Below, in pieces: positions 49,009-60,000 of a stretch of 60,000 nucleotides of DNA. The position numbers and the translations under genes were made by a program. The notes beneath the pieces are model-generated. The model had not been told where the DNA came from, did not search any database, and saw only the letters and a program-made list of their open reading frames with translations. This DNA is from Bolinopsis microptera (taxonomy: Eukaryota; Ctenophora; Tentaculata; Lobata; Bolinopsidae). The stretch spans positions 5,851,001-5,911,000 of the forward strand of contig NC_087073.1 of assembly GCF_026151205.1 (NCBI RefSeq), given 5' to 3'. Every line of letters starts with the position of its first letter. The first letter of the stretch is position 1.

Positions 49009-52000
49009 AAGACTTGCAGAACTGAAAACTTACTATAAATGCAAAAAATGGAACTTAAAACTGAAATTATCGAACTAATCAAATTCAAAATAAATTTCTC
49101 CACAATTGGCGGTTCGAGGCTAAATACCTTAAGTCTGTCAAGTCGTCACTATAATGCCACATAAACAGAAATTATTAGTTAATTTGCAGTTTTATGAAAT
49201 ATACTTACAATCCCTTCAAACAGTAATACATGACGACTGACGAGTCTATAATATGCACAAAATAGGATCGATGATAACGAGCAGAGTGCGACTACGAATG
49301 TCTAGGAAATTGGAGTAATTGCAGTTTCGCGAGCAGCATATGCGATTTCCTCAATCAACGTCTTACTATTACGTCTTCTCGCTGCATAGATTCGTGTCTA
49401 AATATTCAAAGTGTGTCTAGTGTCAACTGTACTTTTGCAAACGGTGGTATACATTATCATATGTTGTAGACCATATTGTGTCGACTATATACCGGAAGGC
49501 ACGTACAAGTAGAAGTTTGAAGAGGCAGAAAAAGTCAACACAACATAAGTCCGTGTAGTGGATGAAATTTGAAAAGTAAGTTTATTATTTAAAAGAGATT
49601 TCATAGGTAAAATATTAACGAATAGGTTGGTACTTCAACAAACGATAGGCGAAGTGCGAAGGATGTAAAGTAACAACGTAAGCAATTGAAGCGTATGTGC
49701 GTTTGTAGAATCAAGAATAGGAGTCGACTGCTAGGCTAAGATAATTCGGATAGAAAAAATATCACAGTTTCTATTTGAGGTATGTGCCTGTGGGATTTAT
49801 AAATGTACTCTCAATAATTGCATTCAAACGGGTTCAGCTGCACAATTCTTCGCCCTGTTATACGCTAGAAGCATTAAGATTTAAAACCTATCGACCAAGG
49901 TTTCCCACGAAACTATAAAACTACCTTATATCTTTATATATTACTCATGGACCATGTCTATTTAACAACTAGATATTTTGGTAACTCTGGCTCTATAATT
50001 TCTCTGTTGAGATCCGCCCAAGAAACGTGCTGTCAACTATCTTAAACATACCAGGAATATTATAAATGTTTCTAATTCTTATATTTTGAAGGACTTCATC
50101 TTTGTATTAATAATTATTAGGTCATCTTTGCCGTTACTATTGATTATGCTAAGCCAAATCGGCCCACGAAAGAAATCGGGACGGCAAAGATGGCATAACA
50201 AGATATTATTCGGAATAGATGCCATCGGGAACAAAAATAATCCGGAAAAGATAAAATCCGGTTTAAATTCAAAACTGGCCCATGAGTAGGCACACATCTT
50301 GCACAGAGAGTACACTACATCACTAAGCAATTAGACAGAACGTCCGGCAAAAAGCTGCATTTGCAAGTGACAACTACGTCAATATCATGTATATTTGTAT
50401 ATCAACGTGGCCCATCCTCTGCACAATATCGAATACAGGTCAAGGTGTCGTTAATCAATAGCCAATTATTAGGAAGTCACACTTAACGGTATTCCTGAGG
50501 TATCATGGAAGAGTACTCGTTGTATAATGTGCATGTCTAGATAAGTTATCATGTATCAGTTATTGTATAGACAGTAATCAGTATTGTGTGAATGACCATG
50601 TTTCATATCCTATCAGTTTGAGTTCGTTTTAACTGTAACCAAGATTGGAACAGTCTGCAAAATTTTCCTGTTTACAATTATTTACATCAGCTTATTTGCT
50701 GATAATGTGCATAATCAATGTGCATAATTACCTTTCTTTCATTCCCGAGTAAATGTGGTAGAGTGGTTTCGGCATGTTTCTTCTGCTGTTGTGGCTGCAC
50801 TAGCTCTAGTTAATCGGTAAGTTAGAGGCAAGGTGAAACTATAGTCATTTAACTTTAAGTAACTAAAACTTTTTTCCAGTCCCGGTCCCGGCAAAAAAGC
50901 GGTCCCGGTCGATCCTTGTCCCTAACTACTATAGTGATTTAACTTTAACTTAAAGCAACTAAAATACCATATGATGATGAAAATATCAATCCTCGTGAAA
51001 CCAAAGCACAATACTAATAAAGACTATGAACTGCAGCTCCAGCAGCACAATACTAATAAAGACAATGAACTGCAGCTCCAGCAGCTCATCTGTTGTTTCA
51101 ACTCAGTAAAACGTAATGTGATACTACTTCTCATTTCTCATGGCATTCCTTGCAAGAAAATCATTACGCAACATCATGACACATGAGTCGTTCACTTTTT
51201 CGGCAAGCAAACCAGAAACAACGATGCAAATAAAGCCTTAAAAACTTTAGGATAACTGAAGACTGGTCGCGTCAATCTCGTATAAACAAGAAGAACATAG
51301 AACGTAACGGCCGATAACAAAGCAAATGACATCATATAGGAGGCTAGACAGAAAATAATCTTAATGGTCTCCACCCGCATTCAATCCTGTGATTAACCAT
51401 CGCTATTTCCTAGTCATTTGTAACACTTATAACAGCGCTTGAATACTTTTCTATCCAGTCAGCCCTTTACTGTGCTGGACTCCGGGAGGTATGTCGAGTA
51501 ACCACGATAACCACATCAGTAATTATGATACCTATTATGAATATTAATCATATCTCTGATATATCTTGAGTTTTAGAAACATCGTTTAGCGCGACCACCA
51601 GAAACTGTTGCAAATATGCAATTATTTTCTGCCAATTTTCTAATTGTTATCTTACTTTACGAGGTGCGTGGTTGGATGAGCTTGCACTTTGTACAGTAGT
51701 TGGTAGTGCAATTTTGCACTGTCATCTACATTCTTATGCTTTTTGGTTATTGATTTGGACTTTGGTTACTGATTTGGTTACTGATTTGGTTACTGATTTG
51801 GTTACTGATTTGGTAATTGCTGCCAGTCCCCACCACCAGCTCACCAAATTGTAAAAGTGCTGCACTTGGTTTCACACGGAACGCATGGTAGATTGAAACG
51901 TGTAGATTATTTAGTCCCCAGATCTCTTGTACTAATGTAGAACTAGACTATCTCTGAGTGTTATGTGGATTGAAATGAATTTGAAGTGAACCCACATCCG

Positions 52001-52783
52001 GAAAGGCGGCAGATAATATAATATGCGAGGAAATTTTACGGACATATTATATTATCTGTACGACAACCTAGCACCCTGCCTAAACTTTCGGAACTCCTGG
52101 ACCTATGTGGCAAGCCTGCTCCCTGAAGTTGAACAAAAAAATTCAGACCTGACCAAAACACATGTGTAAACAACAACAAAACAATGCATGAAAACTATTA
52201 ACGGAACTATTTAAGCATGGTATTTAGATTCTGAAACACAATACGTATTGTCTCGTGTTTACTTACCATGGTGTTTAGTGCATGATCTCTAACGCTAGTC
52301 CGTTTGGCAACTGATCAGTGATCATGTTGGTGGCCAGTTTTCTAGGACTTATGTTAAAGCAGACCATGATTGCAATGACTTGTACGATACCAGGATTTGA
52401 AGTGAAATCTTCAAATTTGGAAGACTTGGTTCTGTTCGGATTTGGAAGAACACGGCATAAAAAGTTAACTAAATATATAGAATACCAACGTAGGCGATGA
52501 AATACGACTAGCGGGGAAGATTGAAGAGGGGTCATTTCCCTTAAAAGTTAAAAAGGATAATGCGGTGATAACTTAAACAATCATCATTAGAAAGCATCCC
52601 AGAAACCACCCTTCAGTTCTTGTTCGAAATCATAAATCGATAAAACGTTTCTCAGCTTTATATGATGTGCTAAGTCGAACGTTTTAATATTAAAAATAAT
52701 GCACGATTTTGACAGTGACCTATAAGACACTAAATTTTCCTTTCTGACCTCAAAAAATATAGATACATATATTATACATTTAT
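49009..52783. other. Non-coding region with small repeats
   Basis: No supported gene. Contains a doubled ATTTAACTTTAA-type segment (50838 and 50933), a 39-bp tandem duplication (about 51008-51085), a 12-bp TTGGTTACTGAT repeat (about 51760-51812) and a 49-bp hairpin (52010-52058, arms CAGATAATATAATATG). Confidence 0.55.
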
Positions 52784-52944
52784 CACATGCCTTCTCATGC
52801 GATATCAAAACTTTCGCCCACGAGGCTTGCCGAGTTAGCGAAAGTTTCGATATTTCCCGAGGCTTGCCGAGGGTTATATCGACATTTTCAATCACGAGGC
52901 TTGCCGAGTTTTGAAAATGTTGATATCGCATGAGAAGGCATGTG
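52784..52944. mobile_element. Cloverleaf-like palindromic element
   Basis: Outer stem CACATGCCTTCTCATGCGAT with its inverse at 52920-52944. Inside are three hairpins (ACTTTCGC/GCGAAAGT, TCGATAT/ATATCGA, ACATTTTCAA/TTGAAAATGT), each with the same apical sequence CGAGGCTTGCCGAG. About 161 bp, non-coding. Probably a MITE-like element of unassigned type. Confidence 0.8.
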
Positions 52945-52967
52945 ATTAATGTTTTATCACACTTTCT

Positions 52968-54455
52968 TTGGAGCCAAATTTGGCCGGGAAAGCAGAATTT
53001 GATCAAACGTTAGTTATAAATCTCACCAAAGCAAAACTAGACATGTCGAACTTATTTATGTTTATAATGTCCAAGCTATATATAGCTCTCGATAAGTTAG
53101 TATTTCAGATATTAAAGTTACAATATGTGAAATTAGAATCTCGCGTTTCACATTTATGACACAGTGAATGCTGTGTGCCGCGCTGAATTTGCTTTTTACT
53201 GCTACCTAGTGCATGCAATATTAATGTGTTTTCCGCCTATGGGTCTTGTACTTATGAGTCTAGAATATTCCGCCGCGAGCGCGTTTGATACGTAATTACA
53301 TCCTGCAAATCAATTGATGTGAGGTGATTCTAATACTTTATTTCTATTAGATATTTTTAGAGTCATTAAAACTGTAGATGCAGTATAATGTATAGAACAT
53401 CCGTTTAAGTAATGATTATACATCACAGTCCTTATCGTATAATCTGTATCTGCGATAAGGTGAAAGAATTTCCTGGTTGTTAAATTTGAATAGAGCTGTG
53501 TCGCCATGATTCTCTATTTATCAGTCCACATTATACACTGCACACCCTAATTTACACCAACAATATTATCGTCCGTCTTGATTCTTGATTGTCTGTTATT
53601 TCAGAATGATTTAATCAATGCAACTTGTAATCGTTGACTTAGAATTTTATCAAGTATTCTGCTTAGTTCTTAGTCAGTATACATCTTTACTTGCCATTAT
53701 TTGCCATTATTTGGAGCCAAATTTGGCATGGAAAGCAGAATTTGATCAAACGTTAGTTATAAATCTCACCAAAGCAAAACTAGACATGTCGAACTTATTT
53801 ATGTTTATAATGTCCAAGCTATATATAGCTCTCGATAAGTTAGTATTTCAGATATTAAAGTTACAATACGTGAAATTAGAATCTCGCGTTTCACATTTAT
53901 GACACAGTGAATGCTGTGTGCCGCGCTGAATTTGCTTTTTACTGCTACCTAGTGCATGCAATATTAATGTGTTTTCCGCCTATGGGTCTTGTACTTATGA
54001 GTCTAGAATATTCCGCCGCGAGCGCGTTTGATACGTAATTACATCCTGCAAATCAATTGATGTGAGGTGATTCTAATACTTTATTTCTATTAGATATTTT
54101 TAGAGTCATTAAAACTGTAGATGCAGTATAATGTATAGAACATCCGTTTAAGTGTTGATTATACATCACAGTTCTTATCGTATAATCTGTATCTACGATG
54201 AGGTGAAAGAATTTCCTAGTTCTTGTATTTGAATAGAGCTGTGGGGTCATAATTAGTGTCTATTTATCAGTCCACATTATACACTACACTCCCTAATTTA
54301 CATCAACAATATTATCGTCCGTCTTGATTCTTGATTGTCTGTTATTTCAGAATGATTTAATCAATGCAACTTGTAATCGTTGACTTAGAATTTTATCAAG
54401 TATTCTGCTTAGTTCTTAGTCAGTATTCATCTTTACTTGCCATTATTTGCCATTA
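52968..54455 (+). repeat. 743-bp tandem segmental duplication
   Basis: Copies 52968-53710 and 53711-54455 are nearly identical, with scattered substitutions. Each contains a 62-63 codon open frame (FDQTLVINLTKAKLDMSNLF ...) ending SRVSHL. The high identity means its openness says little about selection. Confidence 0.9.
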
Positions 54456-55596
54456 TCTGCTTCGAGCTAGAAATTATCTGAACTGGAAATTATCAGAACA
54501 TTTGTAATATTCAAATGTATCTCTTCAACATTTTAGAACGCAGTACTCCACCAGCCTATAACCACCCTGGTCATGGCCAGGTAGTTCACCCGTACTGTTA
54601 CCAATATTGAATTGGTCTAATGAATGGCAGCACATTAATCATCGGACCTGTTTGCCCCAGTGCCCAGACTAATTTATTTAACCAGATTAGCTGATTAAGT
54701 TACGTCATTCGTCCCTTGATATATTTATATAAATAATATATTTTATAGGATGTTTTTATTGCACTTATTTGCACTAACTAAAATTCAGTTAAAACTAGTC
54801 CTGGGATAGAATTTCCGCTCTTTATTGTACAGAATCTACATATAAGTCTCTTTATCAGTCTGTTTATAGATCAGCCACGAATTTCGCAAGCTAATCTAGG
54901 CGAAACCGGTTTGGAAAAGCCAAGTATAATTTCTGCACAATTTCTATATGGAATATGGCTCAAAGAAGGGATCAGAGGGGGTTAAAATTGAGGTCTGAAA
55001 TGGCTGAAATCTGGCTTTGTTTTGTGTGTTTTCTTCGTTCGAATTAATCAAACATCGTCTAGTGTTTACTATTTTTTGTGAGGGTGACTGTAGTTTGTTC
55101 TGACACTTCCTTTTTAATTTCAAGTAAGCGATTAAGGAAATTAATTATCCTGATTGATTGTATCGCTGACAAGTACCAAAACTTTGTGAAACTTTCAAGT
55201 CTGCTTGTGAACTTTGATCTCGTTTTCAATAACCTTAAGTCATTTAAAGCTCGTACAAGCCAGGGAGTTTTTACTTTGTTTCATCATCCGAAGCTTAATT
55301 AGGCTTTGAACTATAAAGTGCAATAAAAAGGGAACAGCTTGAAAAAGTTTTACAACAAAAAATTTTATTTTGCTTGACGCATCTCAAACACAAGGAAATA
55401 TTTTCAAAACCGGGTATAAATATACATTTTTCCTTATCCTGGAAAGTTTATCTGATCATTGCATTAGCGGTCATAGACTACTTCAGGTTGTCGATTTAAA
55501 TCTTTATTTAAATCAGTACCTCGCAGTAGTAGAACAGTTGTTGAGAGTGGGCTCCTTGTTCCTATGGGAATATCGGGCTCTCTCTGAGTAACTGAT

Positions 55597-55653
55597 TGAT
55601 ATTTCATGCCCCCGGGTGAGCGCCAGTGCTCCCCATCGGGGCATGTAATATCA
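55597..55653. repeat. Hairpin with CATGCCCC arms
   Basis: TTGATATTTCATGCCCC pairs with GGGGCATGTAATATCAA around a 24-nt loop. Confidence 0.8.
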
Positions 55654-55907
55654 ATTCTGCTTTCCTGCTAAATTTGGCTCGAAAGTGTGATAGTAATATA
55701 TATAATATATATGACATAATATATATGGCAGCTGAAATTATATGACTATGATAATGAATAAGAAAAAGAGTAGATCACAGTGCTGGCAAGCACGACCGGT
55801 GCATTTATTGTGGGTATACTATGTACCCCCTTTACTATTATACCCCTTTTACTATTATACCCCCTTTACTATTATACCCCCTTTGGTACACGTTACAAGC
55901 CTCTTTC

Positions 55908-55966
55908 GTGCACGCGAAGCGTGCACTCCGGCCGGAGGCGGCGGCCGAAGGCCGCCGCCTCCGGCA
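55908..55966. repeat. GC-rich double palindrome
   Basis: GTGCACGCGAAGCGTGCAC, followed by GCCGGAGGCGGCGGCC with its inverse around GAA. This is a strongly GC-rich pair of hairpins in AT-rich surroundings. Confidence 0.9.
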
Positions 55967-56344
55967 GGAGTTTTTCAGGCATTAAGAATCATCGGAAGTC
56001 GTTCAGCAGATTTATTTTTAGTCCAAAACATTCTAATTTGATGTCAAAGATGACAGGAATAAAAAATAGTTATGTTGAGATTTTTAAGAAATTTGCATAA
56101 AATACTCGCCAGCACTGTTATACGAAATTCGGTAAAAAACCCAAAATCGCCATATTCAGGTGCCTTAAAAACCATGTTAAAATCGAGTTAGAGATCTGAA
56201 ATTTTTCAGGGCGTCTAGACGTTGACCAAATCGACTGCAAAAAAAGTTTCAGGTTTCAGGAACATCGGGAAGTGGGTTTTCTAGAACCCCTGTTTTACGA
56301 CAGATTGTCGTGATATCTATCTATATATAATATATATACATATA

Positions 56345-57239
56345 CCTTATCGGACCTTATTTGGACGGACATTACTTGAACGCTGGAGGCCCTAGCGTTC
56401 ATCTTAATGTCCGTTCAAATAAAGTCCGTTCAATTAATGTCCGTCCAAGTTAAAGTCCGTTGAAATTTTTTCAAAAATTTTTCCATTTCGAACTTTTTGT
56501 CCAGAATATGACAACTTTAAGAACTTTATTGTGCCGTAAGTTAATGACGGAAAGGTTCTCCTTGGTCTGCCGGAGGCACAGAAAACTCTACTACTACTAC
56601 TACTAGTATATGATGTTTTCAAGGGTCGCTTGACGGAAAAAAGTCAACGAAATTATGGCACTCAACAACATAGTTCATGAACTACTCCCCGCCAACATGA
56701 CAAACTTGTTCCAGCCTCTAGATATTATGGGTAAATCGTGTTGCCAAGGACATTGTCCGACGTTGTTATAGTTCATATTACTCGGGGGCGGTAATGAAAC
56801 AGTGATAGGAAAGCTCCACGTGATGTTAAGGTTAACCTTAAGTTGTCTAAGATAAAACCACTTCATATCGCCGAATGGCTTGTAAAAGTTAACACTGAAA
56901 TGCATGACCGGGGTAGTTTGATAAAAAGGTTTCCATAAAGCTAGAAATCACTGATGCTTTAAGCATGGACTATTTCATGCACGAAAACCCATTTGATGAA
57001 GATGATATGTGATATTAGACACTGATCATGTACACATTTTTAAACATTTTTACTGCTTAATGACTGCTTTTCTTACTAACTGTATAAAAATGGATTTAAA
57101 AATCATTTGCTGAAATTTAAAAAACGTCAAAAAAAATTCGGATTTTTGATGGTTTTGAATGCCTTCGAGCGTTCATATTAATGTCCGTTCATAATTATGT
57201 CCGTTCATGTAATGTCCGTCCAAATAAGGTCCGATAAGG
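56345..57239. mobile_element. pogo/Tigger-type DNA transposon relic, TA-flanked
   Basis: Terminal inverted repeats CCTTATCGGACCTTATTTGG (about 30 bp) with TA outside and further ATGTCCGTTC subrepeats inside both ends. The interior holds a transposase remnant (56655-56910). About 895 bp, internally deleted. Confidence 0.8.
56655..56910 (+). pseudogene. pogo-like DDE transposase C-terminal fragment
   Basis: Plus strand: LLPANMTNLFQPLDIMGKS matches the (L)PPN-x-T-x-x-x-QPLD motif that ends pogo/Tigger DDE domains, and a later frame reads KVNLKLSKIKPLHIAEWLVK, matching the L-S-x-x-KPLHA-x-W pattern. Stops and frame changes separate them. Confidence 0.65.
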
Positions 57240-58270
57240 TATATTCAGGGATAGACGCTTTGCCAGTCAATTGTAGCCTGTATTTAATTGTCCATAGATT
57301 CAAAAGTATAAAAGATACAGCCATTTCCGACCACAGGTCTTGAAAATAATTGTTTACACTTTAGTTTACATTGTATAAACAAATTATTTGACGTCATGAA
57401 CACCCCTTGATGACGTCATCAAGTTAACCGTTTTTAAAACTTGATTTTTGACAAAGTAATAACTTTTAAAAATGATTTTACACCATTAAAAAGTAATTGT
57501 ATTCAAAATCTGAGGAAATTTTCATCTTAGATAATTGTTCAAGCATTCTGAAAATCTACCGGAAAGTTTTTCTAGCTTGCTCCTTCATAAAGATATTCGT
57601 CATTGAAGTTTGTGCTTTTTTGAAGAATTATTTTATAAAAACGTCAATTTTGCGATTTAGTATTCTCTGGTGTTGGGCCATGCCTTAGGTTGTGGAGCTC
57701 AGTTCTGCTTCCTATAGGTATAAATTGTGCATTAGGCTAGTTTTAAAGTTAAAAATCGAAAAGTTGCACACGTGGGGACACGCCCAAATTTATAAAAAAT
57801 TGCTAAAATCACTGAAAATTGCTGTTTTCGTCATTTTCTGTCAACTTTAGAGTGCCGTTGTGATTACAGTTCTTCTTGAAATACTTTGAAACTTTGCGTG
57901 CTTATCAAGCTATATATAAAACAATTACATGCAAAAATTTACGGCGATTCAATATTGGATGCGCACGCAACGTCCGCTCAAAGTTTGCACGTGCGAAAGG
58001 TGAGAATTTTGCTCATTCGTGATTTCCAACAAATTCTGCTTTGCCACGACAGTTTAATGTCATTATAAATGAATTTAATGCCAACTTGAATTAGTATTAA
58101 GTGGCATATTCAGTCAGTGATCGACCGATATGCTTACCTAAACACAAGGAAATGTTTTTAAAGGAAAAATTTCGAAATTGTTGAAACTTCCTCCTTATTA
58201 ATGAAGATATTAGTTTATATTTCGACTTTATAAAGTACCCTGACATTATTATCAAAAAGAGATGATATTT
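57240..58270. other. Non-coding AT-rich region
   Basis: Contains a TTGATGACGTCATCAA palindrome near 57409. Short open frames only; nothing recognised. Confidence 0.5.
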
Positions 58271-58777
58271 GACCAAAACCCATAATCATGGGTAGAGTGG
58301 ACCGCTGCCAGTGTCTCTCTTTCCCAAACAAAAGGAAATGATATTAATTTGATTGACCGTTCTCAAATGCAAAATGATACCGAGAATGAAATCGGTCGCT
58401 CGCTTTTCCCATTCATTTACAATTGTAATAGATTAAGAAGAACTACCCAAAGGCAGCTGTACTCGGCAATAAAGATTCAATAAACTTCAGCTAATTCAAT
58501 AAGTAATAACTACCACCCTTACCCCGAAATACTAGGTATCGACCCGAACGCAACCCAAAGAGATTTTTACAGCATCTGATTGATGTACCTAATCAATCGA
58601 AACTTATTACAATTCGTAAGCCGTGAATGAATGGGAAAAGCGAGCGACCGATTTCATTCTCGGTATCATTTTGCATTTGAGAACGGTCAATCAAATTAAT
58701 ATCATTTCCTTTTGTTTGGGAAAGAGAGACACTGGCAGCGGTCCACTCTACCCATGATTATGGGTTTTGGTCAAATG
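58271..58777. mobile_element. Foldback-like element with about 155-bp inverted arms
   Basis: Left arm 58271-58425 (TTGACCAAAACCCATAATCA ...) and right arm about 58620-58777 are near-identical inverses around a 195-bp unique spacer with no ORF. Arms this identical imply a recent insertion or duplication. Confidence 0.85.
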
Positions 58778-58795
58778 TATAACACAGAAGAAATT

Positions 58796-58860
58796 ACTGG
58801 GCGGCGCTCAGCCTGTCATTCCGCCGAATCTCTATTCATATTTTTATGAACACAATAGCC
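58796..58860 (+). repeat. Interspersed repeat shared with about 15848
   Basis: ACTGGGCGGCGCTCAGCCTG, TCATTCCGC and TTTTTATGAACA match 15848-15915 (ACTGGGCGACGCTCAGCCTG ...) in order with small gaps. Family unknown. Confidence 0.6.
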
Positions 58861-59785
58861 TGGGGTCCCAGGTAAAGAAGAAAAAGAATAGGCCGGTCTA
58901 ACCTTACCTTAAATATGTACCATTCTTTTTGTAAAATGGGTCAAGAATTATATTACCAATGTAAAGATAAGCTGGCTATAGCCAAGAAGTTTAGTTTTGC
59001 AAATAATTTATTACCTGTCCTTCCGATGAGCGTATATCTTGTACAGATTCATATGCTTTACCATGATACCCTTCTTGATTAGACAACTATAACTTCTTGT
59101 TCGAGGTATAATACCTTTACAGTAAAGTTTACAAACTGAAACTCTTCTAACGACAACAAACGAAATGAGTAAAAACTGAATAATTGTATTTTACTGAAAT
59201 GAAATTAACTGGAAACATGCCATGTCACACTACGTACTTTCTGACTTCTCAATCAAGTCATCTTGCTCTAGACAATTGAAACTATTGAAGTAGGAAATAC
59301 TGTGTTATGTACTCAATGACACTGCAGCTGTACTTTCATAGTTCTGAGATGATTCAAGTTATGATATTGTTTCTGATCTAAACAAAAATAAAGCCGTGAA
59401 ACCAGCCGTGATTTAACTTATGAAGTTTTCATGATATTGTAATGAACGAAATCTACATCGTAATCTGTTTCCCGACTTATTGTGACAAAATGCAATTACT
59501 CAGACTCTTGATCAGATGGGAAGTTTGGATCTATAATAATTACATTTGCAGTATATATTCATATAGTTATTGCTTTATTAAATGATATGATGGCGCCAAT
59601 ACTGTAATGACTGAAAGTGAAGACAATTGAACATCGAAAGGATTATATTGTATATTGACGTGTCAGTTATAAGTATAAATCAACATGATATTGAATGAAC
59701 CTCAACTACATTTCCCGTTTATTTAGCTGAGTAAACTGAGGAGAGGCAACACAGATATGTAATGTTGTAATCTTTATTTCACCCC

Positions 59786-59866
59786 CTCGACTAAACGACG
59801 CCGGGATTCAAACTCGCGGATTCAAAGACGGCGATGCTAGCCACTTACCTAGTCACCTAGCCTGCA
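59786..59866 (-). repeat. tRNA-derived SINE-like sequence
   Basis: Minus strand reads GGCTAGGTGACTAGGTAAGTGG (A-box-like), a stem with CTTTGAA loop, and GAGTTTGAATCCCGGCG (B-box-like), then an unrelated tail. The acceptor stem does not pair, so it is more likely a SINE head or tRNA pseudogene than a working tRNA. Confidence 0.45.
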
Positions 59867-60000
59867 ATGGATGGTGAGTTGATTATAATTATTCAGCGCC
59901 TTTTTAAACTACTGATATTTGATACAAAACAGGAAGGGAGAATCTTTGTCATTTGTAAATCCGTCACATATATACACGGTTTTTGTTTGATCTCCCGTTC

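Larger units (their letters stand above)
54456..56344. other. Non-coding region with hairpins
   Basis: Holds the TGATATT/AATATCA hairpin (55597-55653), a CCCCTTTACTATTATA tandem repeat (about 55827-55885) and a GC-rich palindrome cluster (55908-55966). No gene supported. Confidence 0.5.

Noticed and set aside
47562-60000. Catalase-like allene oxide synthase exons upstream of the lipoxygenase
   Set aside because: Looked for because coral homologues are AOS-LOX fusions; no heme-domain-like exons were seen on the minus strand.

Overview
This is eukaryotic, almost certainly metazoan, DNA. Coding sequence lies in short exons with GT/AG borders, introns run from a few hundred bases to 18.8 kb, and much of the rest is transposons, foldback elements and satellites. 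The gene families (an animal-type PLAT lipoxygenase that aligns well with coral lipoxygenase, a rhodopsin-class GPCR, Penelope, Harbinger, pogo-type and piggyBac-like elements, and an APE/RT LINE) suggest a marine invertebrate, perhaps a cnidarian. The taxon is an inference only.

Layout. (1) 1-14.4 kb: a plus-strand gene of unknown function, with four candidate exons at 1830, 9596, 13867 and 14178. Its large introns hold a Harbinger relic split by a Penelope-like insertion (about 3.7-5.9 kb), a TA-flanked element (6.4-7.2 kb), a TCC-rich satellite (8.25-8.9 kb) and a nearly full-length antisense LINE (9.9-13.8 kb). (2) 14.4-18.1 kb: intergenic DNA between convergent genes, with two small MITE copies. 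(3) 18.1-47.6 kb, minus strand: a lipoxygenase gene reconstructed in 13 phase-consistent exons (about 795 aa from the first visible Met). A decayed TIR transposon and a (CT)n tract sit in the intron before the last exon. The 18.8-kb intron between exons 7 and 8 carries an intact single-exon GPCR on the same strand, plus a foldback element, a 13-bp satellite, a 45-bp minisatellite, a 5-bp satellite and a LINE 3' fragment. (4) 47.6-60 kb: no convincing gene. It holds a TTAA-flanked long-inverted-repeat element directly upstream of the lipoxygenase, a cloverleaf-like palindromic element, a 743-bp tandem duplication, a pogo/Tigger-type relic, another long inverted repeat and a tRNA-derived SINE-like sequence.

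The host genes are therefore one PLAT lipoxygenase (fatty-acid dioxygenase) with a nested orphan receptor in the same orientation, facing an unidentified gene. The main biological oddities are that the lipoxygenase ends in Thr instead of the normally invariant iron-binding Ile, and that the receptor lacks a canonical DRY motif. Everything else of note is mobile-element architecture. No CRISPR array, operon or bacterial feature was seen. All exon borders were read by eye from splice consensus, phase and family similarity; no transcript or database evidence was available.
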